Source: Sphingobacteriales bacterium
Lineage (GTDB): Bacteria > Bacteroidota > Bacteroidia > Chitinophagales > Chitinophagaceae
DNA length: 20,155 nucleotides
Direction of reading: 5' to 3'
Assembly (NCBI GenBank): GCA_947463665.1
Contig: CANHUD010000013.1
Coordinates: 1-20,155 of the forward strand
In this document: positions 6,980-14,090 of the stretch, one piece after another
Position numbering within the stretch: position 1 is the stretch's first letter
How the letters are laid out: every line of letters begins with the position of its first letter
The notes under the pieces: generated by a model
Database searches by the model: none
Told to the model about the DNA's origin: nothing
What the model saw: only the letters and a program-made list of their open reading frames with translations
Position numbers and translations under genes: made by a program

Positions 6980-8932
6980 TTAGTTTAGGATATTGCTCAA
7001 TGAGCCACTTTCGGGGAGGATAGTTTCCTGAACTGGACGGTTTGTGTAAAGAATTTTAACGGGGAAGGGTGCGGCTGCTTTTTCCGAAACAAATTCCGGT
7101 ACAATGTTACGGATAAGACGGGCTAATGCATCAATATTTCCTACTTCCAGTTCATAGATCAGCGAATCAATCTTTTTTGTAAGTGCAATACTGTCTACAT
7201 CGCTTTTCTTGGCTTTGAGAATTTTTTGATGATGTGTTTCGGTAAGATTTTCTTTGTCGGTGAACAGTTCTTCATACATTTTTTCACCAGGGCGTAAACC
7301 CGTGAAAACGATTTCCACATCTTTGCCCGGACGCTTTCCGGATAATTCGATCATTTTGCGGGCCAGATCAACGATCTTAACCGGATTGCCCATATCGAAT
7401 ACAAAGATTTCATTGCCCTGGCCCATTACAGCGGCTTCCAGTACCAGCTTACTTGCTTCCGGTATGGTCATGAAATACCGGGTGATATCCGGATGTGTTA
7501 CGGTTATTGGTCCGCCGGCTTCCAGTTGTTTTTTGAAGAGAGGTACCACGGAACCATTGGAGCCAAGTACATTTCCAAATCGGGTAGTGATGAACTGGGT
7601 AGCATTCTGGTTTTGCAGCGTTTGAACGTACAACTCTGCAATGCGCTTGCAGGCACCCATAAGGTTGGTCGGATTGACTGCCTTATCGGTGGAGATCATT
7701 ACAAATTTCTTTACTTCGTAACGTATTGCCAGATCTGCGAGGATACGGGTTCCCTTAACGTTTGTATGAACAACTTCTTCAGGGAATTTCTCGAGAATAG
7801 GAACGTGTTTGTAAGCAGCTGCATGGAACACAAAGTCTGGTCTGTGTTTTCTGTAGATGCTCTCTATTCTTATTTCTTCACGTATGCTAGCCAGTTCGAT
7901 TACTATTTCGAAACGGCTGGAATATTCAGCCAGTTCTACAGACATTTCATGAAGACCGGTTTCGGATTGATCTAGTAGAATCAGCTTTTGAATTGGGAAT
8001 TTGGATAATTGACGGCAGATTTCTGAGCCAATGCTTCCGGCTGCACCTGTTACCAGTACCACTGCGTCACTGAATTCAGAAACACTGTTCTCGTTCAGGA
8101 TATTTATTTCATCTCTTCCCAGAAGTTCTTCGATGCGAAGATTGTGTAACTGGTTGATCTGCAATTCACCGTTGATCCAGTTTTGTAATGGAGGCAGCGT
8201 TTGGATGCTAATCCCCATTTCAGCACAAAGACTTGTGAGAAGAGATATCTTTTCTTTTGGAAGGCTTGCCGCAATGATCAGTTTGTTGATCTGGTATTTG
8301 GCAAACAAAACAGGCAGGTTTTCTTCATGACCGCTGAAGATCATTTTACCGGCAATTTGTTTTCCGATCTTATTCTGATCGTCTTCAATGAAGCCAACCA
8401 CCTGGCGGTCTCCTTTATGGTCATATGAAAGTGCTTTCTTTACGGCCCTTCCCTTATTACCTGCTCCGTAAATGAGAACCCGGTTCTTGTCCATACCGCC
8501 TTTGAAACCCATCCCATATACTTCTTTTACAAGAAGGCGGAAGGCAATCATAAAAGTGCTTGCCAGTCCGAAGTTCAGTAGAACAATGGCAACACCGATC
8601 CGGTTGGTATGAAAATGAGAGGAAAAGAAGTACGCCAGTATCAGCCAGCCTATCATCTGATAAGCAGTAAAACGGAGAACCGTAGAGATATCTTTAATTT
8701 CCGAATACCGGATGATACCTGAATGTGTTTTGTACAAAAGCATACCCAATCCTGATAGCAATGTGTTCATTGCCAGCAGCATGATCAGTGACTGGGTACT
8801 GATGTTATGATCTGTGATCAGCGATCCAACAAAATAAGAGGCACCGAGAGCGACCATCAGGAGGATCTGTTCAAGTACGAAAATGATCCATCTGGAGGTA
8901 ATTTTTTTCCTAAGCAGTTTTCTTTTTTTCAT
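6980..8932 (-). CDS. WbpM/CapD-type membrane nucleotide-sugar 4,6-dehydratase (paralog A)
   Basis: The 650-residue protein has about four N-terminal membrane segments (residues 15-135), a CoA-binding-like Rossmann domain with YGAGNKGRA (155-163) and a C-terminal extended-SDR domain with TGAAGSIG (295-302). Active-site residues fit WbpM-type enzymes: AAAYKHVP (371-378, K375), STDKA (414-418, with acid D416 and K417), and Met in place of the classic Tyr in NLMGACK (M425, K429). Also present are RFGNVLGSNGSV, HPDITRYFM (D482) and LRPGEK. The Ser-Met-Lys arrangement is known for WbpM and relatives, which make 4-keto-6-deoxy-HexNAc from UDP-GlcNAc. It probably supplies the WbpV-like reductase encoded at 1964-2845. 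It is transcribed away from gpsA, ends in a strong terminator and has a close paralog at 10390-12324. No clear promoter was found upstream. Confidence 0.92.
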   Translation of the reverse strand: MKKRKLLRKKITSRWIIFVLEQILLMVALGASYFVGSLITDHNISTQSLIMLLAMNTLLSGLGMLLYKTHSGIIRYSEIKDISTVLRFTAYQMIGWLILAYFFSSHFHTNRIGVAIVLLNFGLASTFMIAFRLLVKEVYGMGFKGGMDKNRVLIYGAGNKGRAVKKALSYDHKGDRQVVGFIEDDQNKIGKQIAGKMIFSGHEENLPVLFAKYQINKLIIAASLPKEKISLLTSLCAEMGISIQTLPPLQNWINGELQINQLHNLRIEELLGRDEINILNENSVSEFSDAVVLVTGAAGSIGSEICRQLSKFPIQKLILLDQSETGLHEMSVELAEYSSRFEIVIELASIREEIRIESIYRKHRPDFVFHAAAYKHVPILEKFPEEVVHTNVKGTRILADLAIRYEVKKFVMISTDKAVNPTNLMGACKRIAELYVQTLQNQNATQFITTRFGNVLGSNGSVVPLFKKQLEAGGPITVTHPDITRYFMTIPEASKLVLEAAVMGQGNEIFVFDMGNPVKIVDLARKMIELSGKRPGKDVEIVFTGLRPGEKMYEELFTDKENLTETHHQKILKAKKSDVDSIALTKKIDSLIYELEVGNIDALARLIRNIVPEFVSEKAAAPFPVKILYTNRPVQETILPESGSLSNILN

Positions 8933-9291
8933 CTAGGGTTGACATTAACCATTTACAATAGAATATCTATCCAGGTCATTGATTAACATGACAGTGAGAT
9001 AAGCACAGGATAGTTTTCGGGGTTTTGTCCGGACTTGGAAAATAAATGGTTTCTCAGATAAAGAATCTCTGAATAGAAGTGTATAGTAAAAATACATAAC
9101 AGATGGCGTATAGTCAACAGGCTGCAACATAAATCTTAAATTCTACTTATTTTAGCAGTATGCTATCTGAATAAGTTCTGCATAATTTGTTCTGTAAAAC
9201 AGTCTTCAGCAGGCGGATGGCAACTGTTTCTACCTTTTTTGGGCAAAACGAGTGCCCGCCTGTGTTTCAGAGGGTGGGGGCTTTGAGAATT

Positions 9292-9314
9292 AAAACATTG
9301 AACTTCAATGTTTT
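9292..9314. promoter_or_regulatory. Perfect 23-bp dyad, candidate operator
   Basis: AAAACATTGAA and TTCAATGTTTT are exact inverted copies around one central base (9303). The right arm overlaps the TTTTG proposed as the -33 element of gpsA. No gene end lies nearby on either strand, so a terminator is unlikely and a protein-binding site is the better reading. Confidence 0.45.
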
Positions 9315-9343
9315 GATATCTTCAGTAGAAGATAATCTGTTTG
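9311..9343 (+). promoter_or_regulatory. Candidate promoter of gpsA
   Basis: TTTTG (9311-9315), then 20 bases, then TCTGTTTG (9336-9343), which matches the Bacteroidota TAnnTTTG in five of six fixed bases. Transcription would start near 9348, about 25 bases before the ATG. Confidence 0.4.
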
Positions 9344-9372
9344 AGTTGTAAATTTACGACTTTTATACAACT

Positions 9373-10386
9373 ATGACGATTGGCGTAATTGGAAGTGGAA
9401 GCTGGGGTACCGCACAGGTAAAAATACTGACCGATAATGGACACCGGGTTTGCTGGGGTGTCCGCAATGAGCGAATCAGAGAACATCTTTTTCGCCGGCG
9501 ACACAATCCGCAATACTTATCATCCGTGCAGTTTGATACCAGTCTGCTCGATGTCCGTCTATTGCCGGAGGAAGTGATCAGCGCGTCGGATATTGTGGTG
9601 GTGGCGGTACCATCTGCTTATATGGAAGAAGTTTTTGCCGGTGTAGATCCTGCAGCGCTTTGTATGAAAAAGGTGGTATCAGCCGTCAAGGGGATGGTTC
9701 CAGGACGCTTTCAGCTGCTAAATGATTTTCTTCAGGAAAAATTCTCTTTCCCGCTTTCGTCATACATATCCCTTATGGGTCCCTGTCATGCTGAGGAAGT
9801 AGCTTCCGAGCGCCTGTCTTACCTGACTTTTTCAGGAACGGATCTTCCGCTGGCGGAGCGGATAGCAGGATTGTTTGCAAACAGTTATATCAACACGGTG
9901 GTCAATGCCGATGTATACGGGGGGCAGTATGCGGCCATCATGAAAAACATCTACGCGCTGGGTGCCGGTATTGCCCATGGTCTGGAATACGGAGATAATT
10001 TCCTTAGTGTGTTCATTGCCAACTGTGCACGTGAGATGGGGTTATTTCTTCAGAAAGCCACTTCACTGAATACGGGTCTGACAGGTGAAGATCTTTACAG
10101 GCTCTATACTTCATCGGTTTATCTGGGTGATTTGCTGGTAACAAGTTACTCCTTGTACAGCCGGAACCGGACCTTTGGAAATATGATTGGTAAAGGATAC
10201 TCTGTACAATCCGCACAGCTGGAAATGAATATGATTGCAGAAGGCTATCCCGCCAGCAGGGCAATTCAAAAAGTAAACGAAAAGGTTAGGGCCTATCTGC
10301 CAATTGCCACAGCCATTTATGAAATTCTCTGGGAAAAAAAATCTCCGGAAGAAGGTTTCCGGAGCATAGAAAAAGAGTTGATCTGA
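9373..10386 (+). CDS. gpsA: NAD(P)-dependent glycerol-3-phosphate dehydrogenase
   Basis: The 337-residue cytoplasmic enzyme reduces dihydroxyacetone phosphate to sn-glycerol 3-phosphate for phospholipid synthesis. The N-terminal Rossmann motif is IGSGSWG (residues 6-12). The conserved lysine of SAVKGM is K106. GPCHAEEVA (136-144) is the form commonly seen in Bacteroidota. The second catalytic lysine is K191 in IMKNIYALGAGIAHGL, followed by GDN (207-209). The length is normal for the family. It stands alone on the + strand between two - strand dehydratase paralogs and ends only 3 bp from the convergent paralog B, with no room for its own terminator in between. A promoter with an overlapping dyad lies just upstream, so it is probably regulated on its own. 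Nothing links it functionally to the sugar genes. Confidence 0.95.
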   Translation: MTIGVIGSGSWGTAQVKILTDNGHRVCWGVRNERIREHLFRRRHNPQYLSSVQFDTSLLDVRLLPEEVISASDIVVVAVPSAYMEEVFAGVDPAALCMKKVVSAVKGMVPGRFQLLNDFLQEKFSFPLSSYISLMGPCHAEEVASERLSYLTFSGTDLPLAERIAGLFANSYINTVVNADVYGGQYAAIMKNIYALGAGIAHGLEYGDNFLSVFIANCAREMGLFLQKATSLNTGLTGEDLYRLYTSSVYLGDLLVTSYSLYSRNRTFGNMIGKGYSVQSAQLEMNMIAEGYPASRAIQKVNEKVRAYLPIATAIYEILWEKKSPEEGFRSIEKELI

Positions 10387-10389
10387 ACC

Positions 10390-12324
10390 TTATTGAATGG
10401 AGGTCTTTGATTGTTGAAAATGATCTTCTGCCTGCTGATAGGGGCTGCCCATATACCGCAACGCACCTCCGGGCTTAATGCCATCCAGTTCCGGCATCAA
10501 TTCCCACATCCGCTGGATGATGGTTTCTTCCGGCGTTTCAGTATAATATACCATATCGATCAGTGCATCTATGATCCGACTGTCTATATTGCGCCCTTTT
10601 ACTCTCATAATGCCGGGATGACTGGTTTTGGTAAGTTTTTCTGTTTCAGCGATAAGCTGCTCGAAAATCTTTTCACCAGGTCTTAACCCACAGAAGGAAA
10701 TCTGTACATCCCGGCCTGGCATTTTACCGGAGAGTTTGATCACTTTTTCGGCCACATCCACAAGATTCAGTGGTTGACCCATATCAAAAACAAAGGTATC
10801 GCCTCCTTTCCCGATCACGGCAGATTCCAGGATCAGGGCGGTGGCATCGTTTACCGACATAAAATATCGTGTAGATCCCGGATGGGCTACGGTCAAGGGC
10901 TTCCCGTTCTCAATCTGTTTCTGGAACTGTGCAACAACTGAATTGGATGTGCCCAGAACATTTCCGAAACGGGTAATCATAAATTCAGTCTGGTCTACGG
11001 AATGCAGCAGCTGAATATATAATTCTGCAAATCGTTTACACGCTCCCAGCAGGTTCGTGGGGTGAACAGCTTTGTTGGATGAAATGAGCATGAACGTGCG
11101 GACTTTGTGCCGTATAGCCGCATCGGCCATGATCTTGGTGCCTTTCACATTCGTCATGATCACTTCCGCAGGGAAATGTTCTACAGAACGGCTGTGATTG
11201 TAAGACGCTGCATGAAAAATCATATCAGGCCGGTATTTCTGCATGATCCGGTTGATCCTTTTTTCCTCACGAACACTGGCCAGTTCCATTCGAATGTCCA
11301 CACTTGATGCCCATTCTTTCAGTTCAATCATGGCATCATGAAGACCGCTTTCGGCTACATCCAGCAGAATAATCTGGCGAACAGGCAGTAAACATAGTTG
11401 TTTGCAGAGTGTCAGCCCGATGTTACCGGCCGCACCGGTAACCAGAATGGTGGCGTTTCGGTACTCTTCTTTTCTGAGAGGATTGAAACGATAATCTGCC
11501 TGGCCATCCAGAATGGAATCGGCCTGTATATCCAGAATGCTCAACCGATCCGGCCCCTGATGAAGCCAATCCTCCACAGCAGGAAGATAATGAAGACGTA
11601 TCTGTAATTCTGCACATAGATCGGTCAGTTCTGTTTTTTTAGCAGCGGACAGACTGGTGGCTATGATCAGCTTTTTTATTCCATTTTGAAGAATGTGTAC
11701 ACTTAATGTTTTTACATCACTGCTGATCACCGGTTTGCTGAGAATGGATTTGCCCACTTTGGTGAGGTCATCTTCAATGAATCCGGATACATGCATACCC
11801 ATTGACAGGGTATCGTTGATGGCTTTGCACATGGCCAGTCCCCGCTTGCCGGCACCATAAATCAGGATATGTTCTTTTTTGATGGACTTTCCAAAACCGA
11901 TCGCATATATATGCTTTACCAGTAAACGGAAGGAAATCAGGGATAAGGTGGATAGAACCACATTCAAAGCAACCAGAAAGATTGTTTGTGCAGGACTGAA
12001 AACAGAGGGAAATACTATACCCTGCAGTAACAGAAGCAGAATGAACTGCATCATCCCGAAGCGTATAATCCCCTTCACATCTCTGATCTCAGAGTACCGA
12101 ACGATTCCATGGTGTGTGCGTAAAACGAGCATGGACGCAATCGATACAACCTGATTTGCCAGCAGTAATAGCAAAAAATTCCGGGTATCGGGCAACTCTA
12201 TGCCGAGGAGTGTTAACGTAAAAAGGGCCAATATCCAGGCAGCTGTGGTCAGGAGCTGTTCAGCCAGAAAGACCATCCACCTGGGCGCTATACGCCCTTC
12301 TAAAAGATTGTGCATCAGTATCAT
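10390..12324 (-). CDS. WbpM/CapD-type dehydratase paralog B with altered active site
   Basis: The 644-residue protein has the same three-part plan as paralog A: about four membrane segments, a Rossmann domain with YGAGKRGLA (156-164), and an extended-SDR domain with TGAAGNIG (296-303), RFGNVLG and LRPGEK. The frame is unbroken. Residues fixed in paralog A and the family are changed: K375 to N376 (AASYNHSR), T415-D416 to S416-N417 (SSNKA), M425 to L426 (NLLGACK), and D482 to G483 (AHPGSTR). The LLGR segment near residue 270 is also lost. The base K418 and the K430 of the Y/M-x3-K pair remain. It may be a dehydratase with changed chemistry or substrate, or a catalytically weak partner. It lies downstream of the XRE regulator in the same direction, 130 bp away. 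An ATG at codon 4 is an alternative start. Confidence 0.88.
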   Translation of the reverse strand: MILMHNLLEGRIAPRWMVFLAEQLLTTAAWILALFTLTLLGIELPDTRNFLLLLLANQVVSIASMLVLRTHHGIVRYSEIRDVKGIIRFGMMQFILLLLLQGIVFPSVFSPAQTIFLVALNVVLSTLSLISFRLLVKHIYAIGFGKSIKKEHILIYGAGKRGLAMCKAINDTLSMGMHVSGFIEDDLTKVGKSILSKPVISSDVKTLSVHILQNGIKKLIIATSLSAAKKTELTDLCAELQIRLHYLPAVEDWLHQGPDRLSILDIQADSILDGQADYRFNPLRKEEYRNATILVTGAAGNIGLTLCKQLCLLPVRQIILLDVAESGLHDAMIELKEWASSVDIRMELASVREEKRINRIMQKYRPDMIFHAASYNHSRSVEHFPAEVIMTNVKGTKIMADAAIRHKVRTFMLISSNKAVHPTNLLGACKRFAELYIQLLHSVDQTEFMITRFGNVLGTSNSVVAQFQKQIENGKPLTVAHPGSTRYFMSVNDATALILESAVIGKGGDTFVFDMGQPLNLVDVAEKVIKLSGKMPGRDVQISFCGLRPGEKIFEQLIAETEKLTKTSHPGIMRVKGRNIDSRIIDALIDMVYYTETPEETIIQRMWELMPELDGIKPGGALRYMGSPYQQAEDHFQQSKTSIQ

Positions 12325-12454
12325 AGAAGCCAGTGCTTTGGGGTTCGTACGGATTTATCTCAGCAGATTCCTCAACGGAGGGATACAGCTTACGATTCAT
12401 TAACGAACACAAAGGCTTTTTATGATATGGTTAAGCCTAAACTTTATCGGAGGC

Positions 12455-12826
12455 CTAATGAACGTTGGTAATTGTTGAGTCCAGCGATTGCAGCAATGCC
12501 ATCACAACGGGGTAAAAGTCATGTTTCTGCGGTGACTTTTCGTCCAGTTTACACCGTATTTTATCCATGGTGGCCAATAAGGCTTCCTTACTGATACTTT
12601 CTGTATGAATATTGCTTGGACTATGGATTTCAAAATCATCGCGCAGGAGATCCATGATGGATACCTCCAGAATCTGAGAGATCTGTTTTACGTGATTTAC
12701 AGTAAGTTGTGTAATGTTGTTCTCTATCTTACTGTACGCATTCTGTGAAATTCCCATTTTACGGGCCACATAGTCCTGAGAATAATTTCTGATTTCCCGA
12801 TACTTACGTAACACTGTTCCTGGCAT
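12455..12826 (-). CDS. XRE-family helix-turn-helix regulator
   Basis: The 123-residue protein starts with a Cro/C1-type HTH domain (about residues 4-62): LRKYREIRNYSQDYVARKMG, then ISQNAYSKIENN and LTVNHVKQISQILEVSI. The SQ-x2-VA and S-x2-AYSKIE segments are the usual turn and recognition-helix positions. The remaining 60 or so residues form an unassigned, probably helical tail with no known ligand domain, so this is a small DNA-binding protein rather than a full phage repressor with protease. It lies between hemW (upstream, 82 bp gap) and dehydratase paralog B (130 bp gap), all on the - strand. A 15-bp dyad 47 bases upstream of its start is a candidate site for self-regulation. Targets are unknown. 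Confidence 0.85.
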   Translation of the reverse strand: MPGTVLRKYREIRNYSQDYVARKMGISQNAYSKIENNITQLTVNHVKQISQILEVSIMDLLRDDFEIHSPSNIHTESISKEALLATMDKIRCKLDEKSPQKHDFYPVVMALLQSLDSTITNVH

Positions 12827-12872
12827 GCGTCTGTTTTAACCTTTTAACATACACAGCAGTGGATAGTTCAAC

Positions 12873-12887
12873 AAAAGAACGTCTTTT
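12873..12887. promoter_or_regulatory. 15-bp dyad upstream of the XRE gene
   Basis: AAAAGA-ACG-TCTTTT is a perfect inverted repeat, 47 bases before the XRE start and 21 bases after the hemW stop. On the - strand it overlaps a TTG placed 20 bases before TATGTTAA (12851-12844), a weak four-of-six match to the -7 element. It could be an operator or a weak, A-U-rich terminator for hemW. Confidence 0.35.
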
Positions 12888-12908
12888 ATGAAAATTTTTG
12901 CATTCAAG

Positions 12909-14069
12909 CTATAAACATTCGGGTTCATCCACAAACAGCTCTGCGGCAATCCCATCCGCAAAAAGCCTGCCGGCTCTGGTCAGCACCATTTGTTCATCGG
13001 TTATGCTCATCATGCCCCGGTCTACAAATTTTTCAGCAGACCTGACCCATGCCTGTAAGCGTTCCGGCTCCCATTCTTTTTTCAGGACAGACAGATCCAG
13101 TCCGTCGGAGGTTCGCAGGCGTATCATGATGTATTCATTGATTCGTTGTGCAGGAGTCAGCTCCTCTTTTTCATTCGGAATCCGTCCGGCACCGATGGCA
13201 TCAATGTACTGTTGATTATTGGCTACATTCCAGTACCGGGCCTGCCCGTCGTATGAATGTGCTCCCGGCCCCAGGCCAACATAAGGTATCCCGGACCAGT
13301 ACGATGAATTATGTCCGGAGCGAAAACCAGGCAGGGCAAAATTGCTGATCTCATAGTGCTCGTATCCTGCAGATTCCAGCAGTTCTGTGAGCATAAGAAA
13401 CTGGCGGGCCTGTTGTTCCGGATCCACATCCGGATGCTTTTTTTTCTCTACCAAATGGTGTAGGGCCGTTTTCGGCTCTACTGTGAGGGCATAGGCAGAA
13501 ATGTGCGGTACCCGGAGATCCATCGCCTTGCGTACCTGTTTTTCCCAGGCCTCATCCGATAAACCCGGAAGTCCGTAGATCAGATCAATGTTCAGGTTTT
13601 CAAAACCGGCCTTTCGCACGCGGGTCAGGGCATCTATGGCCTGCTGTGCTGAGTGACTGCGGTTCATCCACTGAAGGTCCTCATCGCGGAACGACTGTAT
13701 ACCCATGCTGAGCCGGTTGAATCCCAGCTCCTTCCAGATAAAAGGTTTTTCTTCATCCACATCGTCCGGATTGATTTCCAGTGTATGTTCCGCCGGATCC
13801 TGAATATGAAAGTTTTGCTGCAGGCCTGTTGTAAGCCGCTCTAATTCTCCGGCAGTAAGAATGGACGGCGTACCACCGCCGAAATACACGGTTCTGAAGG
13901 TCTGACGTTGCTTTCCCGGTACCAGATCCATTTCCTTCAGCAGGGCTTCGATGAGCTGCTGCCTGTTGTTCATGGTTGTGGAAAAATGGAAATTACAGTA
14001 ATGGCAGGCCTGGCGACAAAAAGGAATATGTAGGTAAAGACCGGTATCTGATCGTTCCGGATTGCTCAT
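12909..14069 (-). CDS. hemW: Radical SAM heme chaperone HemW
   Basis: The 386-residue protein belongs to the HemN-like radical SAM family. The cluster-binding cysteines are C18, C22 and C25 in FCRQACHYCNF, and the SAM-binding glycines lie in YFGGGTPSIL (62-71). The C-x3-C-x2-C-N-F arrangement and the short N terminus before it point to HemW, a heme-binding chaperone that inserts heme into respiratory enzymes, rather than the longer coproporphyrinogen dehydrogenase HemN. The C-terminal part contains the HemW-type domain with PAQRINEYIMIRLRTSDGLD. Length is normal. It starts 21 bp from the divergent outer-membrane protein gene, so its promoter must lie within that coding region; TATCTTTG on the - strand at 14199-14192 is one candidate. 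hemD lies nearby, downstream on the opposite strand. Confidence 0.92.
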   Translation of the reverse strand: MSNPERSDTGLYLHIPFCRQACHYCNFHFSTTMNNRQQLIEALLKEMDLVPGKQRQTFRTVYFGGGTPSILTAGELERLTTGLQQNFHIQDPAEHTLEINPDDVDEEKPFIWKELGFNRLSMGIQSFRDEDLQWMNRSHSAQQAIDALTRVRKAGFENLNIDLIYGLPGLSDEAWEKQVRKAMDLRVPHISAYALTVEPKTALHHLVEKKKHPDVDPEQQARQFLMLTELLESAGYEHYEISNFALPGFRSGHNSSYWSGIPYVGLGPGAHSYDGQARYWNVANNQQYIDAIGAGRIPNEKEELTPAQRINEYIMIRLRTSDGLDLSVLKKEWEPERLQAWVRSAEKFVDRGMMSITDEQMVLTRAGRLFADGIAAELFVDEPECL

Positions 14070-14077
14070 CTTCGTTG

Positions 14078-14085
14078 TATTTTTG
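14078..14085 (+). promoter_or_regulatory. -7 element abutting the BamA-like start
   Basis: TATTTTTG is an exact TAnnTTTG match ending 5 bases before the ATG at 14091. A TTC at 14055-14057, 20 bases upstream, is a near-match to the -33 TTG. The transcript would start at or beside the ATG and be leaderless. Confidence 0.4.
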
Positions 14086-14090
14086 AGGCT

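Larger units (their letters stand above)
8933..9372. other. 440-bp divergent intergenic region
   Basis: This spacer separates the divergent starts of paralog A and gpsA. Near gpsA it holds a perfect 23-bp dyad (9292-9314) and a matching promoter. A weak nested hairpin, GGGCA/TGCCC (9241-9257), is also present. A 61-codon open frame on the - strand (8945-9130) shows no recognisable domain and looks like chance. No TAnnTTTG element was found for paralog A. Confidence 0.6.

Noticed and set aside
8945..9130. 61-codon - strand frame just upstream of dehydratase paralog A, as a possible leader or regulatory small protein.
   Set aside because: It has no recognisable domain or signal peptide, no promoter element, and a composition like random translation of an intergenic region.
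9210..9262. CAGGCGG and CCGCCTG arms and the nested GGGCA/TGCCC hairpin in the gpsA upstream region as a riboswitch or RNA gene.
   Set aside because: The pairings are short and compete with each other, and they lie upstream of the proposed gpsA transcription start, so no structured leader is supported.
12413..12438. AGGCTT/AAGCCT inverted repeat after the XRE gene as a terminator.
   Set aside because: Only six base pairs with a 14-base loop and no clear U-run; too weak to call.
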